From Symsagittifera roscoffensis (lineage: Eukaryota; Xenacoelomorpha; Acoela; Convolutidae): 64,000 nt of DNA. Below, one piece after another: positions 10,566 to 20,346 of this stretch. The notes under the pieces are model-generated. The model searched no databases and was not told the DNA's origin. It worked only from the letters and a program-made list of their open reading frames with translations. Within the stretch, counting starts at the first letter, position 1. Each line of letters opens with the position of its first letter. Where the stretch lies: assembly GCF_963678635.1 (NCBI RefSeq), contig NC_087071.1:17979613-18043612 (forward strand). Reading direction: 5' to 3'. A program made the position numbers and the translations under genes.

Positions 10566-10773
10566 TAATTTAATTGTTTATTCGAATTACATTTAACATT
10601 ATCCTTAAAAACTCGCGTTTTTTTTTGCCAAAAACTGTTCTTGCAAACTGTTTAATGCGAGGGGTATTTTGAGGTATTTTTCGCTGGATTGTTTTTCGAC
10701 CTGTACGTCCAAAGCTGAAAGTGCAAAGAAATTGGTTCTAATAAGTTTGTTTTTAAGGTAGAGAATAACTTAC

Positions 10774-11690
10774 CTGGAGCCAACTGCTTTGTTTTCTACC
10801 ACAGTCAAGTTTAGGTCAAAACCAGTTCCAGTGTCCATCGTTTCAGCTTTATATTGGATCTGAAAGTTGATATCGCCCTTATCGTACTCGACCGTAACTC
10901 TACTGATGTAATCCACATTCTGTGGCCTCTTACGCCACGTGACGTCCATAGTGACTGTGAACGAATCCGGTAGAATTACTTGTGGTTCAATTTCTTGACA
11001 GGTATGCTTAGCGGAACCTTCTGGAACAGCTCTGGAGTAATCTGGATCATCGTAATCTAGATCATCGTACCACCATGTCTCGCTCCTGTCAAAATCAGGA
11101 GTATAGTCTTCGTTGTCATCTGGAATGTAGGATCCTCCAAATGACTCATGTAAGCTGGTATAGTCGTTCTTAGCGGTCGTGTAGTCGTTGTAATCACTCG
11201 TGTAGTCGTTGTAATCACTCGTGTAGTCGTTGTAATCACTCGTGTAGTCGTTGTAATCACTCGTGTAGTCGTTGTAATCGCTCGTGTAGTCGTTGTAATC
11301 GCTGGTGTAGTCAGATTTGAAGATCGAGGAGATCGGATTATAATCACTCGTGTAGTCGGATTTGAAGATCGAGGAGATCGGATTGTAATCACTCGTGTAG
11401 TCGGATTTGAAGATCGAGGAGATCGGATTATAATCACTCGTGTAGTCGGATTTGAAGATCGAGGAGACCGGATTGTAATCACTCGTGTATGAATTATCAG
11501 CATCATAATCATAATCATAATCCGTGTCAAAAATGTCAGCAATTAAATCAACAGTCATTGTTAAGATCGATGACCCCGTATCCAAAGAAGTGTAGTCATT
11601 TTCGTAGTTTCCGTCTGTTGAAACAAGTCTGACTTCTGCTGCTACAACTGTCATCAAGTACCATCTCATAAGACTATGGCACCAGCTCAT
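10774..11690 (-). CDS. Gene A exon 1: secreted-type protein with Asp/Tyr tandem repeats
   Basis: About 305 codons from ATG at 11690 to a consensus donor CCAG|GTAAGT at 10774/10773. Residues 1-25 form a moderately hydrophobic leader (possible signal peptide or anchor). Residues 55-65 are Asp/Tyr-rich. Then four units of 15 residues (S-D-Y-T-S-D-Y-N-P-[IV]-S-S-I-F-K) and about six units of 7 (D-Y-T-S-D-Y-N) follow, then an acidic linker and a Cys-containing region from about residue 223 with alternating polar/hydrophobic strands. The last part resembles LolA-like beta-sheet domains of invertebrate secreted proteins, but that is a guess. An acceptor (TTTTTTGTTTCAG) lies 29 bases before the ATG, so a 5' leader exon or trans-splicing is likely. 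Phase carries through exons 2-6 to give a protein of roughly 490 residues. Confidence 0.75.
11180..11497 (-). repeat. In-frame coding minisatellite, 21-bp and 45-bp periods
   Basis: On the plus strand, about six 21-base units (gtaatcactcgtgtagtcgtt type) adjoin four 45-base units that add a 'ggatttgaagatcgaggaga' insert. Both periods are multiples of three, so copy-number change keeps the frame. Most differences between units (for example gattata/gattgta, cactcg/cgctcg) are synonymous. One change replaces Ile by Val. Confidence 0.85.
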
Positions 11691-11708
11691 TTTGTCAAAC
11701 TGTTGTCT

Positions 11709-11722
11709 GAAACAACTGAAAC
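11709..11722 (-). promoter_or_regulatory. Splice acceptor just upstream of the gene A start codon
   Basis: On the minus strand CATTTTTTGTTTCAG is followed by a second TTGTTTCAG, 20-29 bases before ATG. Use of either joins an untranslated upstream exon or a spliced leader. No upstream exon was recognised between 11720 and 12880. Confidence 0.45.
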
Positions 11723-12884
11723 AAAAAATGAAGCAAAACTACTAAATTTTGACTGCAATTTATGAAAATTAAGCGGAATAATTATTCTTGGTGCTAAATT
11801 TTCTGACAATTTCTATCATTTTTTTCTGCGAAGAAGGCATTTGCAAATCTCAAAATCCCGTCTACCTCAAGAAAATCCTAGATCCATTTTAATTGAATTA
11901 TATAACTTTGTGGTTTGTTTTTACAGCTATCTTTTTGTACAAAAATTACAAAACTACAAAAAAATTTCCTGCTTAGTGTGATAAAAGGATCTGATGTAAA
12001 AATAAATGTTTATGGGTTGTTCTTACAGCTATCTTTTTGGACAAAAACTGGTGATATATTAGAATATGTGGTAGGCTAAATTTCAATAGCTGCATCTCTT
12101 TTTGTTATATTTCGCAAATTATTTATATGATATTTCAAAGCCAAATTTTTTGGCAAAAGATGTCTAAAAGTTAAGTTTTGAATAGCATTTCATTTGGTAG
12201 AGTTATGTATTGAGAAAAACTATCTTAGTCTTAGTACAAGTGATTGAAAATGAAATGACTACATTCTGCATTATTGTTCTCAACTTTAAAATATGCAGTA
12301 TACTCAAAATTACCACCTATTGTAACATATCAACCGAAAAATTGCAACACTAAAATACAATTTAGGCATATTAGACAACCATAATTTTGTAAGCAAACTG
12401 GACAAAACTTTTTGTAGAAAAAAAACTAGAAAAACTAAAATAAAAATTAAAAAAAAAATTTCAAAACTCTTTGTAGAAAATTTTTGAATTTTTTGAAGTT
12501 TTTGGTCGTTTTAAAAAACTCCAAAACCTGGATTACTTGCATAAATTTTAGTTTTAAGGTCTTAAATTAGGCATAATTCAGCTGTTCTAAGCCTGCTCGC
12601 TGGCTTTATTCGCTTGAATTCAGATGAAAAAAACAACAACTTCAAACCTGTTTTTTTTCGGCACGGAAAAATTTTTTTTGGAATTTTTTGAAATCTGGTT
12701 TGAATCACGACTTATACGGCTTTACTATGATATATCACTCAAACCAATCCGATGTTATTTGTAGTACCTAAATTTGCGGGGAAAACAAAAAGAAAAAAAA
12801 ACACCCGAGGACAAAGTTCCTCCCCATTTTCATTGGTCGCAACAATTACAATTATTGTTATTCAACAGTGCAAAATCGACGAAA
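11723..12884. other. AT-rich intergenic stretch
   Basis: No open frame, splice-bounded exon or repeat end that I can support. Two similar lines near 11930-12050 ('ttacagctatctttttgtac' / 'ttacagctatctttttggac') indicate a short local duplication. Confidence 0.4.
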
Positions 12885-13527
12885 AATTGGTTGAAATTGT
12901 TTTAAATTGATAATGGAAGATATAGCATGAAGTGTGAAAAATCAATAATATGAACTCATTTTCTTGCGTTTATGAAATTAACAACAAGCTGCTCCGTACA
13001 TTTTACCGTCAAAAAATGATCAACCTTATTGTCTGAAATTTTGGATTGAATCGATTTAAATGGACTTTTTCAAGACATAAGAACCATAAAACTCTCTACA
13101 ATCTCAATGAAGGTTTCTTGGGGCTGTGAAAAAATCATTTTCGTTGCCTCGTACGATTTTGAAATTTACCAAATGCATTTTTTATTTCCAAATTTGGGAC
13201 AAAAACTTTTACTCAAAATAGAATCTCCGTCAGTGTTTCTCTGATCAACAGACAATTCGAGATAGTTAATTACCGCAAACCATAGGTGGATCCCTTCAAG
13301 ATTTTGCAATCAAAGAGTTTCCGCGGTAGTAAAAATAAAGCTAAAAAATTTCATATTCAAAATCAAAACATTTAGCGCAATTTTATCTAGCGAATCAACA
13401 AAATATTAGACAATCAGTTGACCCCAAATGATTTCCTTCCAAGAAATTAGCTTTCAGTTATTCTTGTAGATTTTTATTAGGTCAAACGTTAGCATGCAAA
13501 TTTAAATGAAAAGTGTATCTAATAATT
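12885..13527. repeat. Direct repeat copy 1 (about 640 bp)
   Basis: Matches 14265-14904 almost base for base from about 13015 to 13527, with more differences towards the left edge. Carries splice-bounded minus-strand frames (see 13275-13347). Confidence 0.85.
13216..13347 (-). CDS. Candidate minus-strand exons in the duplicated block (copy 1)
   Basis: Acceptor AAATTTTTTAG| opens a frame reading L-F-L-L-P-R-K-L-F-D-C-K-I-L-K-G-S-T-Y-G to donor TTTGCG|GTAATT near 13275. A 35-base gap ending ...TTGATCAGAG would rejoin the frame as R-N-T-D-G-D-S-I-L-S-K-S-F-C-P-K, running past 13216 to donor TTTG|GTAAAT near 13175. The two differences between the block copies that fall in these frames (TTG/CTG and TGT/TGC) are both synonymous. 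The intron would be very short, so treat as tentative. Confidence 0.3.
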
Positions 13528-13970
13528 TTCTTCCAAAAATAATCGTATTAATTGAGAGACAAAAGAGTATGCGCGTGGATTAAATCTGTGCAAATTAATT
13601 GGTTTCAAATCAATTTGAATGAAATAGTAAATTTTAAAAACAAAGCTAATTACAGTCATTAACAAGGATTTAGACTCGATTTGAATTGATTTCTTTAGCT
13701 GGGTAAAAACTCATATGAATCGAGCTAAATTTGCTCCAAAACCACCTGATTGTTGTGAATTTTGGCAAGACACGCTATCTACATTTCCCTGATTTATGTG
13801 TTTCATTTCGTGTTGGTACTGTAGAGAGATCTTACAACGTACATAGCTGCAAATGTGGACTCTTTTTTAGTTAGTCTAACAAAGATTTATCGCAACAGAT
13901 TTCTTAAGTGTTTTGGTTGGGGTTTAGGAATTTGGACGACAGGAAATTAGACGATCAGAAAATAACGGAA

Positions 13971-14145
13971 TTTGGACAATAACTTGCGTGCAAATTACGT
14001 GAAACTTGTTTACAGAGTTAAATTATCTTTTGGTTGAGTAAATACTGGTTGCCAATTAGACAATAACTTGCGTGCAAATTGCGTGAATTTTGTTTACCGA
14101 CTTAAAGACTTAAATTAACTTTTGGCTGAGTAAATACTGGTTGTG
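13971..14145. repeat. Local tandem duplication, about 80 bp
   Basis: 'acaataacttgcgtgcaaat' followed by 'tgagtaaatactggttg' occurs twice in succession with several substitutions and a short insertion. Confidence 0.7.
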
Positions 14146-14264
14146 CGTAAATTCTGTTTCTTCATGGTCTTCCAATTTGCTAGGCCCCGTTTTGGTTAGT
14201 TCGAAGAACTATTTATCCTTAGTTAACTCCTTGAGAAAATGGCGTGATTCCAATACTGACAAAA

Positions 14265-14904
14265 AACTGGTTAAAATTGTTTTAGATAATTAAAGATATA
14301 GTATGAGGTATGAAAAATCAATAATATAAACTCGTTTTCTTGCGTTTATGAATTTAACAACAAATTGTTCCGTATGTTTTATGTCAAGAAATGATCAACC
14401 TTATTGTCTGAAATTTTGGATTGAATCGGTTTAAATGGACTTTTTCAAGACATAAGAACCATAAAACTCTCTACAATCTCAATGAAGGTTTCTTGGGGCT
14501 GTGAAAAAATCATTTTCGTTGCCTCGTACGATTTTGAAATTTACCAAATGCATTTTTTATTTCCAAATTTGGGGCAAAAACTTTTACTCAAAATAGAATC
14601 TCCGTCAGTGTTTCTCTGATCAACAGACAATTCGAGATAGTTAATTACCGCAAACCATAGGTGGATCCCTTCAGGATTTTGCAATCAAAGAGTTTCCGCG
14701 GTAGTAAAAATAAAGCTAAAAAATTTCATATTCAAAATCAAAACATTTAGCGCAATTTTATCTAGCGAATCAACAAAATATTAGACAATCAGTTGACCCC
14801 AAATGATTTCCTTCCAAGAAATTAGCTTTCAGTTATTCTTGTAGATTTTTATTAGGTCAAACGTTAGCATGCAAATTTAAATGAAAAGTGTATCTAATAA
14901 TTTT
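14265..14904. repeat. Direct repeat copy 2 (about 640 bp)
   Basis: Second copy of 12885-13527, about 1.38 kb downstream in the same orientation. It carries the same minus-strand frames near 14595-14725. Divergence resumes after 14904. Confidence 0.85.
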
Positions 14905-14985
14905 GACATCCTTTTAAAGATTTTCTCAGTTTTGGATGATCTCGTTTATTGATGTTTCATAACTTTACACCAATCTTTGTTCTAG

Positions 14986-15068
14986 GAAACTGGAAAGCAA
15001 AGCATTCTTGAAATACTTCGGCGCCTATCTTAAATTACTACCACTTCGATCTTCGACAGTCCTATCAG
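14986..15068 (+). CDS. Gene B, penultimate exon
   Basis: Acceptor CAATCTTTGTTCTAG| and donor CTATCAG|GTATAG. Frame (one base, then codons): K-L-E-S-K-A-F-L-K-Y-F-G-A-Y-L-K-L-L-P-L and onward to S-T-V-L-S, leaving one base that is completed by the next exon. The earlier exon(s) must lie to the left; I did not find a convincing one. Protein family unknown. Confidence 0.55.
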
Positions 15069-15169
15069 GTATAGTGTGGAAGGAGTTTTCAGTTAGGTGG
15101 ATATTAAGATACTTAAATTTAAATTAAAAGAGAATTAGAGCCGTCATAAACTGAAATAATTCATTCTAG

Positions 15170-15306
15170 TCATCGAACAAAAATTAACTGTAGAGAAAGC
15201 GTGGAAGCCACTAATTTTCATTTGTTTGCCGTTATTGTCTTTTTTTTCAAAAATATACCCTGTTTTGCCCATCATATATCAGCTTTCAAAGAATCAATTA
15301 GTTTAA
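15170..15306 (+). CDS. Gene B, terminal exon with hydrophobic segment
   Basis: Acceptor AATAATTCATTCTAG| after a 101-base intron. The base left by the previous exon plus TC makes GTC, then I-E-Q-K-L-T-V-E-K-A-W-K-P-L-I-F-I-C and on to TAA at 15304-15306 (45 codons). About 20 hydrophobic residues (P-L-I-F-I-C-L-P-L-L-S-F-F) could span a membrane. The exact phase match supports the pair; expression is untested. Confidence 0.55.
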
Positions 15307-15760
15307 TACAGCCAATCAAAAGGAGTGAAGCTCTCAAGGAAACATTCTAAATAGTGACAATATTATATGCGGAAAATCGTGGGCAGGAAAAGTTCTAAAT
15401 AGTCTCATCCTAAACAACAAAAGTCGTCAATTCAAAATGATGACACTGGTTTTGACCTCTGAGTCTGGCTAATGAGGTTTTTTGACGTATCAGCCCAGTT
15501 TGACCAAATACGCTATTCATACAATTTTTGTATATGGAAAAATGTTAATCATACACTTTTCAAGCAATTCCATAAGTACAGAAAATTGCATGAAAGATCT
15601 ATGATAAATGAAATGTTAAATAAAAACGTTAAAAACAGAAATAGCTAATTGCGCAAGTTCTTAGACAGACAACGAGTGTATTCATAGTCTAATTGTAGTA
15701 TTTTTCATTGATCTGAGAACAAAAAACGATTTTTGAAATTAAAAGAAATTCTTTGCTAAA
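15307..15760. other. Intergenic, nothing recognised
   Basis: AT-rich sequence between the gene B stop and the tandem array. I see no gene or repeat border. Confidence 0.4.
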
Positions 15761-18510
15761 CGAACGCACTACCTCAAATCTTAACTAGTGAAGTTGTTCA
15801 AAAAATCGTTATCTTTATGGCAAAACACAGCTCGAAAAAATTCAAAAAAGTCTACATTACTGACACTGAATGCATATTAAAGGCTGAAAAAGTCCATGAA
15901 AAAGGGGTTTACACATGATTTTGGTTTGCTAAAGTTTTAGAAAATGTCTGAGTTCACTGACAGGGGCTTAACTAACTGTTCTTAAAGTTTGCGTTTTGCA
16001 TAAACATTTTGGGGAACGAATCATTTTGAAAGTTGAATATTGAACGATCGTATTAAAAACTAAGCAAAAAAGTAACTTGAGTGCTGGTATCAAAAAATTA
16101 CCTGAAGATTTGGATTGTTCTTGATGACAACTGTAGCATGTTTGGCTTTAAAAAAAGTCCATCGATATTAAAAAAAAAACTTTCGGTAATTTTCAAACAA
16201 ATTTGTCGTTACACGCACACGCATTTTCAAATACGAATTGATATTTCTCTAACCTGGTGAAAAAAAAAACATATGAAACATATAATTTGCTTCTTTTTAG
16301 TTCGTGAGGATCCATTTTGCTTTGCACTCCTACCTTTAATTGAAAATTGAAATAAAAAAGATTTAACCATGAAAATCATGAATCCCAATCTAATTTTGGG
16401 CCCAACTTTATTTGAAACAGCGTAAAACAGGTCAATAAATTATTTTTCGAGCACAATTATTTTCATTAAAACTATTTAGAATGATAAACAAAAATCAAAC
16501 ATTGGATTGAAATTGTTTTAGACTAAAAATGCCATTATCATAACTCAACCTAAAAATCGTAAAAATGAACATTGAATTCGTTACATAACTGGTACCAAAG
16601 AGTACGCCACATTTTGTAACAATTTATAGAATCAAATAGTTAGCCTCACTTGTGAAATTGAACGCACTACCTCAAATCCTAACAAAAGCACTACCTCAAA
16701 TCTTAACTAGTGAAATTGTTCGAAAAATCGTTATCTTTATGGCAAAACACTGCTCAATGAGCTCGAAAAAATTCAAAAAAGTCTACATTACTGACACTGA
16801 ATGCATATTAAAGGCTGAAAAAGTCCATGAAAAAGGGGTTTACACATGATTTTGGTTTGCTAAAGTTTTAGAAAATGTCTGAGTTCACTGACAGGGGCTT
16901 AACTAACTGTTCTTAAAGTTGGCGTTTTGCATAAACATTTTGGGGAACGAATCATTTTGAAAGTTGAATATTGAACGATCGTATTAAAAACTAAGCAAAA
17001 AAGTAACTTGAGTGCTGGTATCAAAAAATTACCTGAAGATTTGGATTGTTCTTGATGACAACTGTAGCATGTTTGGCTTTAAAAAAAGTCCATCGATATT
17101 AAAAAAAAAACTTTCGGTAATTTTCAAACAAATTTGTCGTTACACGCACACGCATTTTCAAATACGAATTGATATTTCTCTAACCTGGTGAAAAAAAAAC
17201 ATATGAAACATATAATTTGCTTCTTTTTAGTTCGTGAAGATCCATTTTGCTTTGCACTCCTACCTTTAATTGAAAATTGAAATAAAAAAGATTTAACCAT
17301 GAAAATCATGAATCCCAATCTAATTTTGGGCCCAACTTTATTTGAAACAGCGTAAAACAGGTCAATAAATTATTTTTCGAGCACAATTATTTTCATTAAA
17401 ACTATTTAGAATGATAAACAAAAATCAAACATTGGATTGAAATTGTTTTAGACTAAAAATGCCATTATCATAACTCAACCTAAAAATCGTAAAAATGAAC
17501 ATTGAATTCGTTACATAACTGGTACCAAAGAGTACGCCACATTTTGTAACAATTTATAGAATCAAATAGTTAGCCTCACTTGTGAAATTGAACGCACTAC
17601 CTCAAATCCTAACAAAAGCACTACCTCAAATCTTAACTAGTGAAATTGTTCGAAAAATCGTTATCTTTATGGCAAAACACTGCTCAATGAGCTCGAAAAA
17701 ATTCAAAAAAGTCTACATTACTGACACTGAATGCATATTAAAGGCTGAAAAAGTCCATGAAAAAGGGGTTTACACATGATTTTGGTTTGCTAAAGTTTTA
17801 GAAAATGTCTGAGTTCACTGACAGGGGCTTAACTAACTGTTTTTAAAGTTTGCGTTTTGCATAAACATTTTGGGGAACGAATCATTTTGAAAGTTGAATA
17901 TTGAACGATCGTATTAAAAACTAAGCAAAAAAGTAACTTGAGTGCTGGTATCAAAAAATTACCTGAAGATTTGGATTGTTCTTGATGACAACTGTAGCAT
18001 GTTTGGCTTTAAAAAAAGTCCATCGATATTAAAAAAAAAACTTTCGGTAATTTTCAAACAAATTTGTCGTTACACGCACACGCATTTTCAAATACGAAAT
18101 GATATTTCTCTAACCTGGTGAAAAAAAACATATGAAACATATAACTTGTTTCTTTTTAGTTCGTGAGGATCCATTTTGCTTCGCACGCCTACCTTTAATT
18201 GAAAATTGAAATAAAAAAGATTTAACCATGCAAATCATGAATCCCAATCTAATTTTGGGCCCAACTTTGTTTGAAACAGCGTAAAACTGGTCAATAAATT
18301 ATTTTTCGAGTACAAGTATTTGCATTAAAATTTTGAAAATAATGAACAGAAATCAAACATTGGATTGAAACTATTTTAGAGTAAAAGAGCAATTATCATA
18401 ACTCATTCTCAAATTCGTAAAAATGGTTATCAGATTCCTTACATAACTGGTACCAAAGAGTACGTCTCAATTTGTAACAATTTAAAGAATCAAATACTTA
18501 GTCTCACTTC
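15761..18510. repeat. Three tandem copies of a 930-bp unit
   Basis: Units begin near 15761, 16660 and 17590 with 'gaacgcactacctcaaat'; corresponding positions in copies 2 and 3 are 930 apart. Copy 1 lacks a 26-base internal duplication of 'gcactacctcaaatc' and an 11-base segment present in copies 2 and 3. The A-run after 'aacctggtg' is 10, 9 and 8 long in the three copies. Copy 3 diverges after about 18230. Copies 1 and 2 are nearly identical, so the array is young. Confidence 0.9.
16102..16145 (-). CDS. Candidate exon inside the tandem unit, copy 1
   Basis: Minus strand, TTTTTTTAAAG| to donor CTTCAG|GTAATTTTTT, reading K-H-A-T-V-V-I-K-N-N-P-N-L-Q to a codon boundary. The next downstream acceptor (TCTAAAACTTTAG, near 15930) continues in phase zero as Q-T-K-I-M-C-K-P-L-F-H-G to a stop. 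Same sequence at 17033-17076 and 17963-18006. The copies are too similar to show selection. Confidence 0.3.
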
Positions 18511-18544
18511 CATTTGCAAGGAAATTGTGCCAAGTTAATTAACC

Positions 18545-18618
18545 GCGGTGACAGCTCGACTGGGATAATGCTCGACTAGCAAAAAAGTTTGAAAACATGA
18601 AAATATATCGACTAGCAT
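18545..18618 (+). repeat. Left terminal inverted repeat of the MULE
   Basis: Pairs with 20275-20346 on the opposite strand, with the motif 'cgactagca' occurring twice in each arm. Confidence 0.6.
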
Positions 18619-18650
18619 AATTTTATAACCATAAATCTCAAAAACAAAAG

Positions 18651-18725
18651 ATAGATTCGAACCTACGCGGAAACAACCTGCAACCATTCGAGTCAAACGC
18701 GTTAACCACAAAATCATGCGGGCTT
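18651..18725 (-). tRNA. tRNA-Ser(CGA)-like pseudogene inside the MULE
   Basis: The minus strand reads 'tgtggttaacgcgtttgact' then 'cga', a variable-arm segment 'ggttgcaggttgtttccgcg' and 't' then 'aggttcgaatctatc'. D-arm, CGA anticodon context (gactcgaa), long variable arm and an intact T-loop match eukaryotic tRNA-Ser(CGA). The 3' acceptor strand does not pair with 'gcccgca', so it is not a functional tRNA. It may be a captured tRNA gene or the head of a tRNA-derived SINE. Confidence 0.5.
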
Positions 18726-18934
18726 GACAATCAAATATCGATGGCAAAAGTTAATGCTTCCTTTCTGTTTACTTGGTGCAACGAAGAATAATCAAATGAA
18801 AAAGAGGCGTTATTTTTGGCCATCGAAATTTGAACGAACAGCATCAAAAAATTGCAGTTTGAGTTAATAAACAGTCTTATTTATACGTTTAATTTACAGT
18901 CTGAATTATACCTTTAACACGCGCCAGTTCATCA

Positions 18935-19308
18935 TTGTTCTGCCAAAAACAGGAGGCGGGACTAACTTGGTTGTTGGTGGCTACAGAATTAAGAAGAACA
19001 GTAAAACCAAAAAATCCCAATATTATGTTTGTGTGGAACCATCTTGCAAATATCGACTTACTACAAATTTGCAAGCTACTAATTTTATACAGAACACGAA
19101 AAAACACACTCATGGTGCAAATTTCGACCAAATTGAAAGAAACTTGACTATCCAAGTCAAAAAAATTTACAACGAGGTATTTCAAAAAAACTTATCTGAT
19201 TTACAGGATTTCATTCCGCCAGAACATCATCGATTAAGATGCTCACTTATAAGAAAACGGAATAAACTTCTACATTCCGAAATTTATATCCAAAAAGTTA
19301 AAATTTAA
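18935..19308 (+). pseudogene. MULE N-terminal FLYWCH-type zinc finger region
   Basis: The frame through 18967-19308 reads G-G-Y-R-I-K-K-N-S-K...Q-Y-Y-V-C-V-E-P-S-C-K-Y-R then about 22 residues to K-K-H-T-H-G. The Y-Y-V-C-x4-C-K-Y-R...H-x-H arrangement fits FLYWCH (C2H2) fingers, which often form the N-terminus of MULE proteins. About 65 more residues follow before a stop. No ATG precedes the domain in frame, and an overlapping frame at 18935 suggests an indel near 18960. Confidence 0.55.
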
Positions 19309-19372
19309 GGTTTTTGGAGAAGAATTATGGATAGTCAGCTTTTTTTTCACTCGACATCAATTTTTTGCCGGG

Positions 19373-20051
19373 TTGTGCAGTTTTTGCGACCGAAAATTTC
19401 TGCGTTATTTCTCGCAGTTCGAAATTTTTCTTTGCGATAGCAACCTCAAATTGGCCTTTCGGTTTTATCAGCAAACTTATTTTTTTGGTTGTTTCGCCAA
19501 AAACCGAAAAATAATTCCGCTATTGACAGGAAAATCTCAATTGCATTATGACTACTTACTGTTGACACTCTGTCGAAATTTTTCTGAATTTCTTGAAAAA
19601 GTTTTTTTGCTACAAATGATCACATCAAAATTCAAAACCGGGTTTATCGCTGCTGTCAATAATATTTTTGGAAATCAAACAGTTCATAGAGGATTTTAGT
19701 TTCATTACATTCAAGCTATTTACAAAATAATTCAATCGGTTGGTCAAACTACGGCTTTTAAAAATATCCGCATTTCCATTGAATTTTGAAAAAGAATTCA
19801 GTCGCGGTTTTATGTCCGAAAAAGTTGTCCGAGAAAAATTCAACAGACTGCGTTATAGCCGTGATACCCATCAATTATTGCGAATTATTCAAGATTCGAC
19901 TCAATTTTTGAGTAAGTCGGGAAATTTTAGTTCGAAAAAATTGGTGCTGCAATGTGGAACGAGTATAATAGACCACACAATTTGCAAAACTGTCCTGCGA
20001 AGAATCGAGACAGGTGATATTCCGGCATTACAGCAAGTGAAGCGGCGATAA
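19373..20051 (+). pseudogene. MULE transposase remnants, frameshifted
   Basis: 19373-19699 includes K-I-I-P-L-L-T-G-K-S-Q-L-H-Y-D-Y-L-L and later V-H-R-G-F, followed after a stop by F-H-Y-I-Q-A-I-Y-K-I-I-Q. This matches the layout of the MULE transposase core (substrate-loop 'PL..K....Y...L', then 'GC.FH..QA...'). The second acidic position is not visible (M-I-T-S-K-F in its place). 19740-20051 continues in another frame with basic C-terminal sequence. At least two frame breaks; inactive. Confidence 0.5.
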
Positions 20052-20346
20052 TTGAAAGCCAAAATCAACCGTTTGAAAACTTTGTGCGAGAATTTTCTCA
20101 TTGATCTGAATACTTATTGAAATAATAAAGGCAATGTGCTCCGAAATTTGTGAGAAAAAAGACATGATTTATATAATTTCTTTTATTTGTAATAAGTCTG
20201 ATTTTGGTAATAATTGAGTCTTGTGATTCGAATTTTTTATGATAGTTGATACAGTTTTCAGTTTTTGAAACTTTTATGCTAGTCGATACGATTTTTACTT
20301 TTGAAATTTTTTGCTTGTCGAGCTTTATGCTAGTCGATATACCGCC

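Larger units (their letters stand above)
6964..10773. other. Gene A intron 1 (3.8 kb) with several inserted repeats
   Basis: Holds the 7080-7480 repeat, a 21-base C run, a small inverted-repeat element (8485-8911), a tRNA-like remnant, one full Helitron-like copy and a foldback element (10356-10565). I found no exon here that carries phase between exons 1 and 2. Confidence 0.5.
18545..20346 (+). mobile_element. Decayed MULE-type DNA transposon
   Basis: Ends are inverted repeats of about 75 bp. Left: 'ctcgactagcaaaaaagttt' and 'atatcgactagcataa'. Right: 'aaattttttgcttgtcgagc' and 'ttatgctagtcgatat'. The interior encodes a FLYWCH-like finger and remnants resembling a Mutator-like transposase, as in animal MULEs. 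Flanks 'taattaacc' and 'ttagtcacc' agree at 6 of 9 positions, compatible with a decayed 9-bp target duplication. Confidence 0.65.

Noticed and set aside
11180-11497. Array of short regular repeats considered as a CRISPR
   Set aside because: No unique spacers; units are contiguous, in frame and within an exon of a eukaryotic gene.
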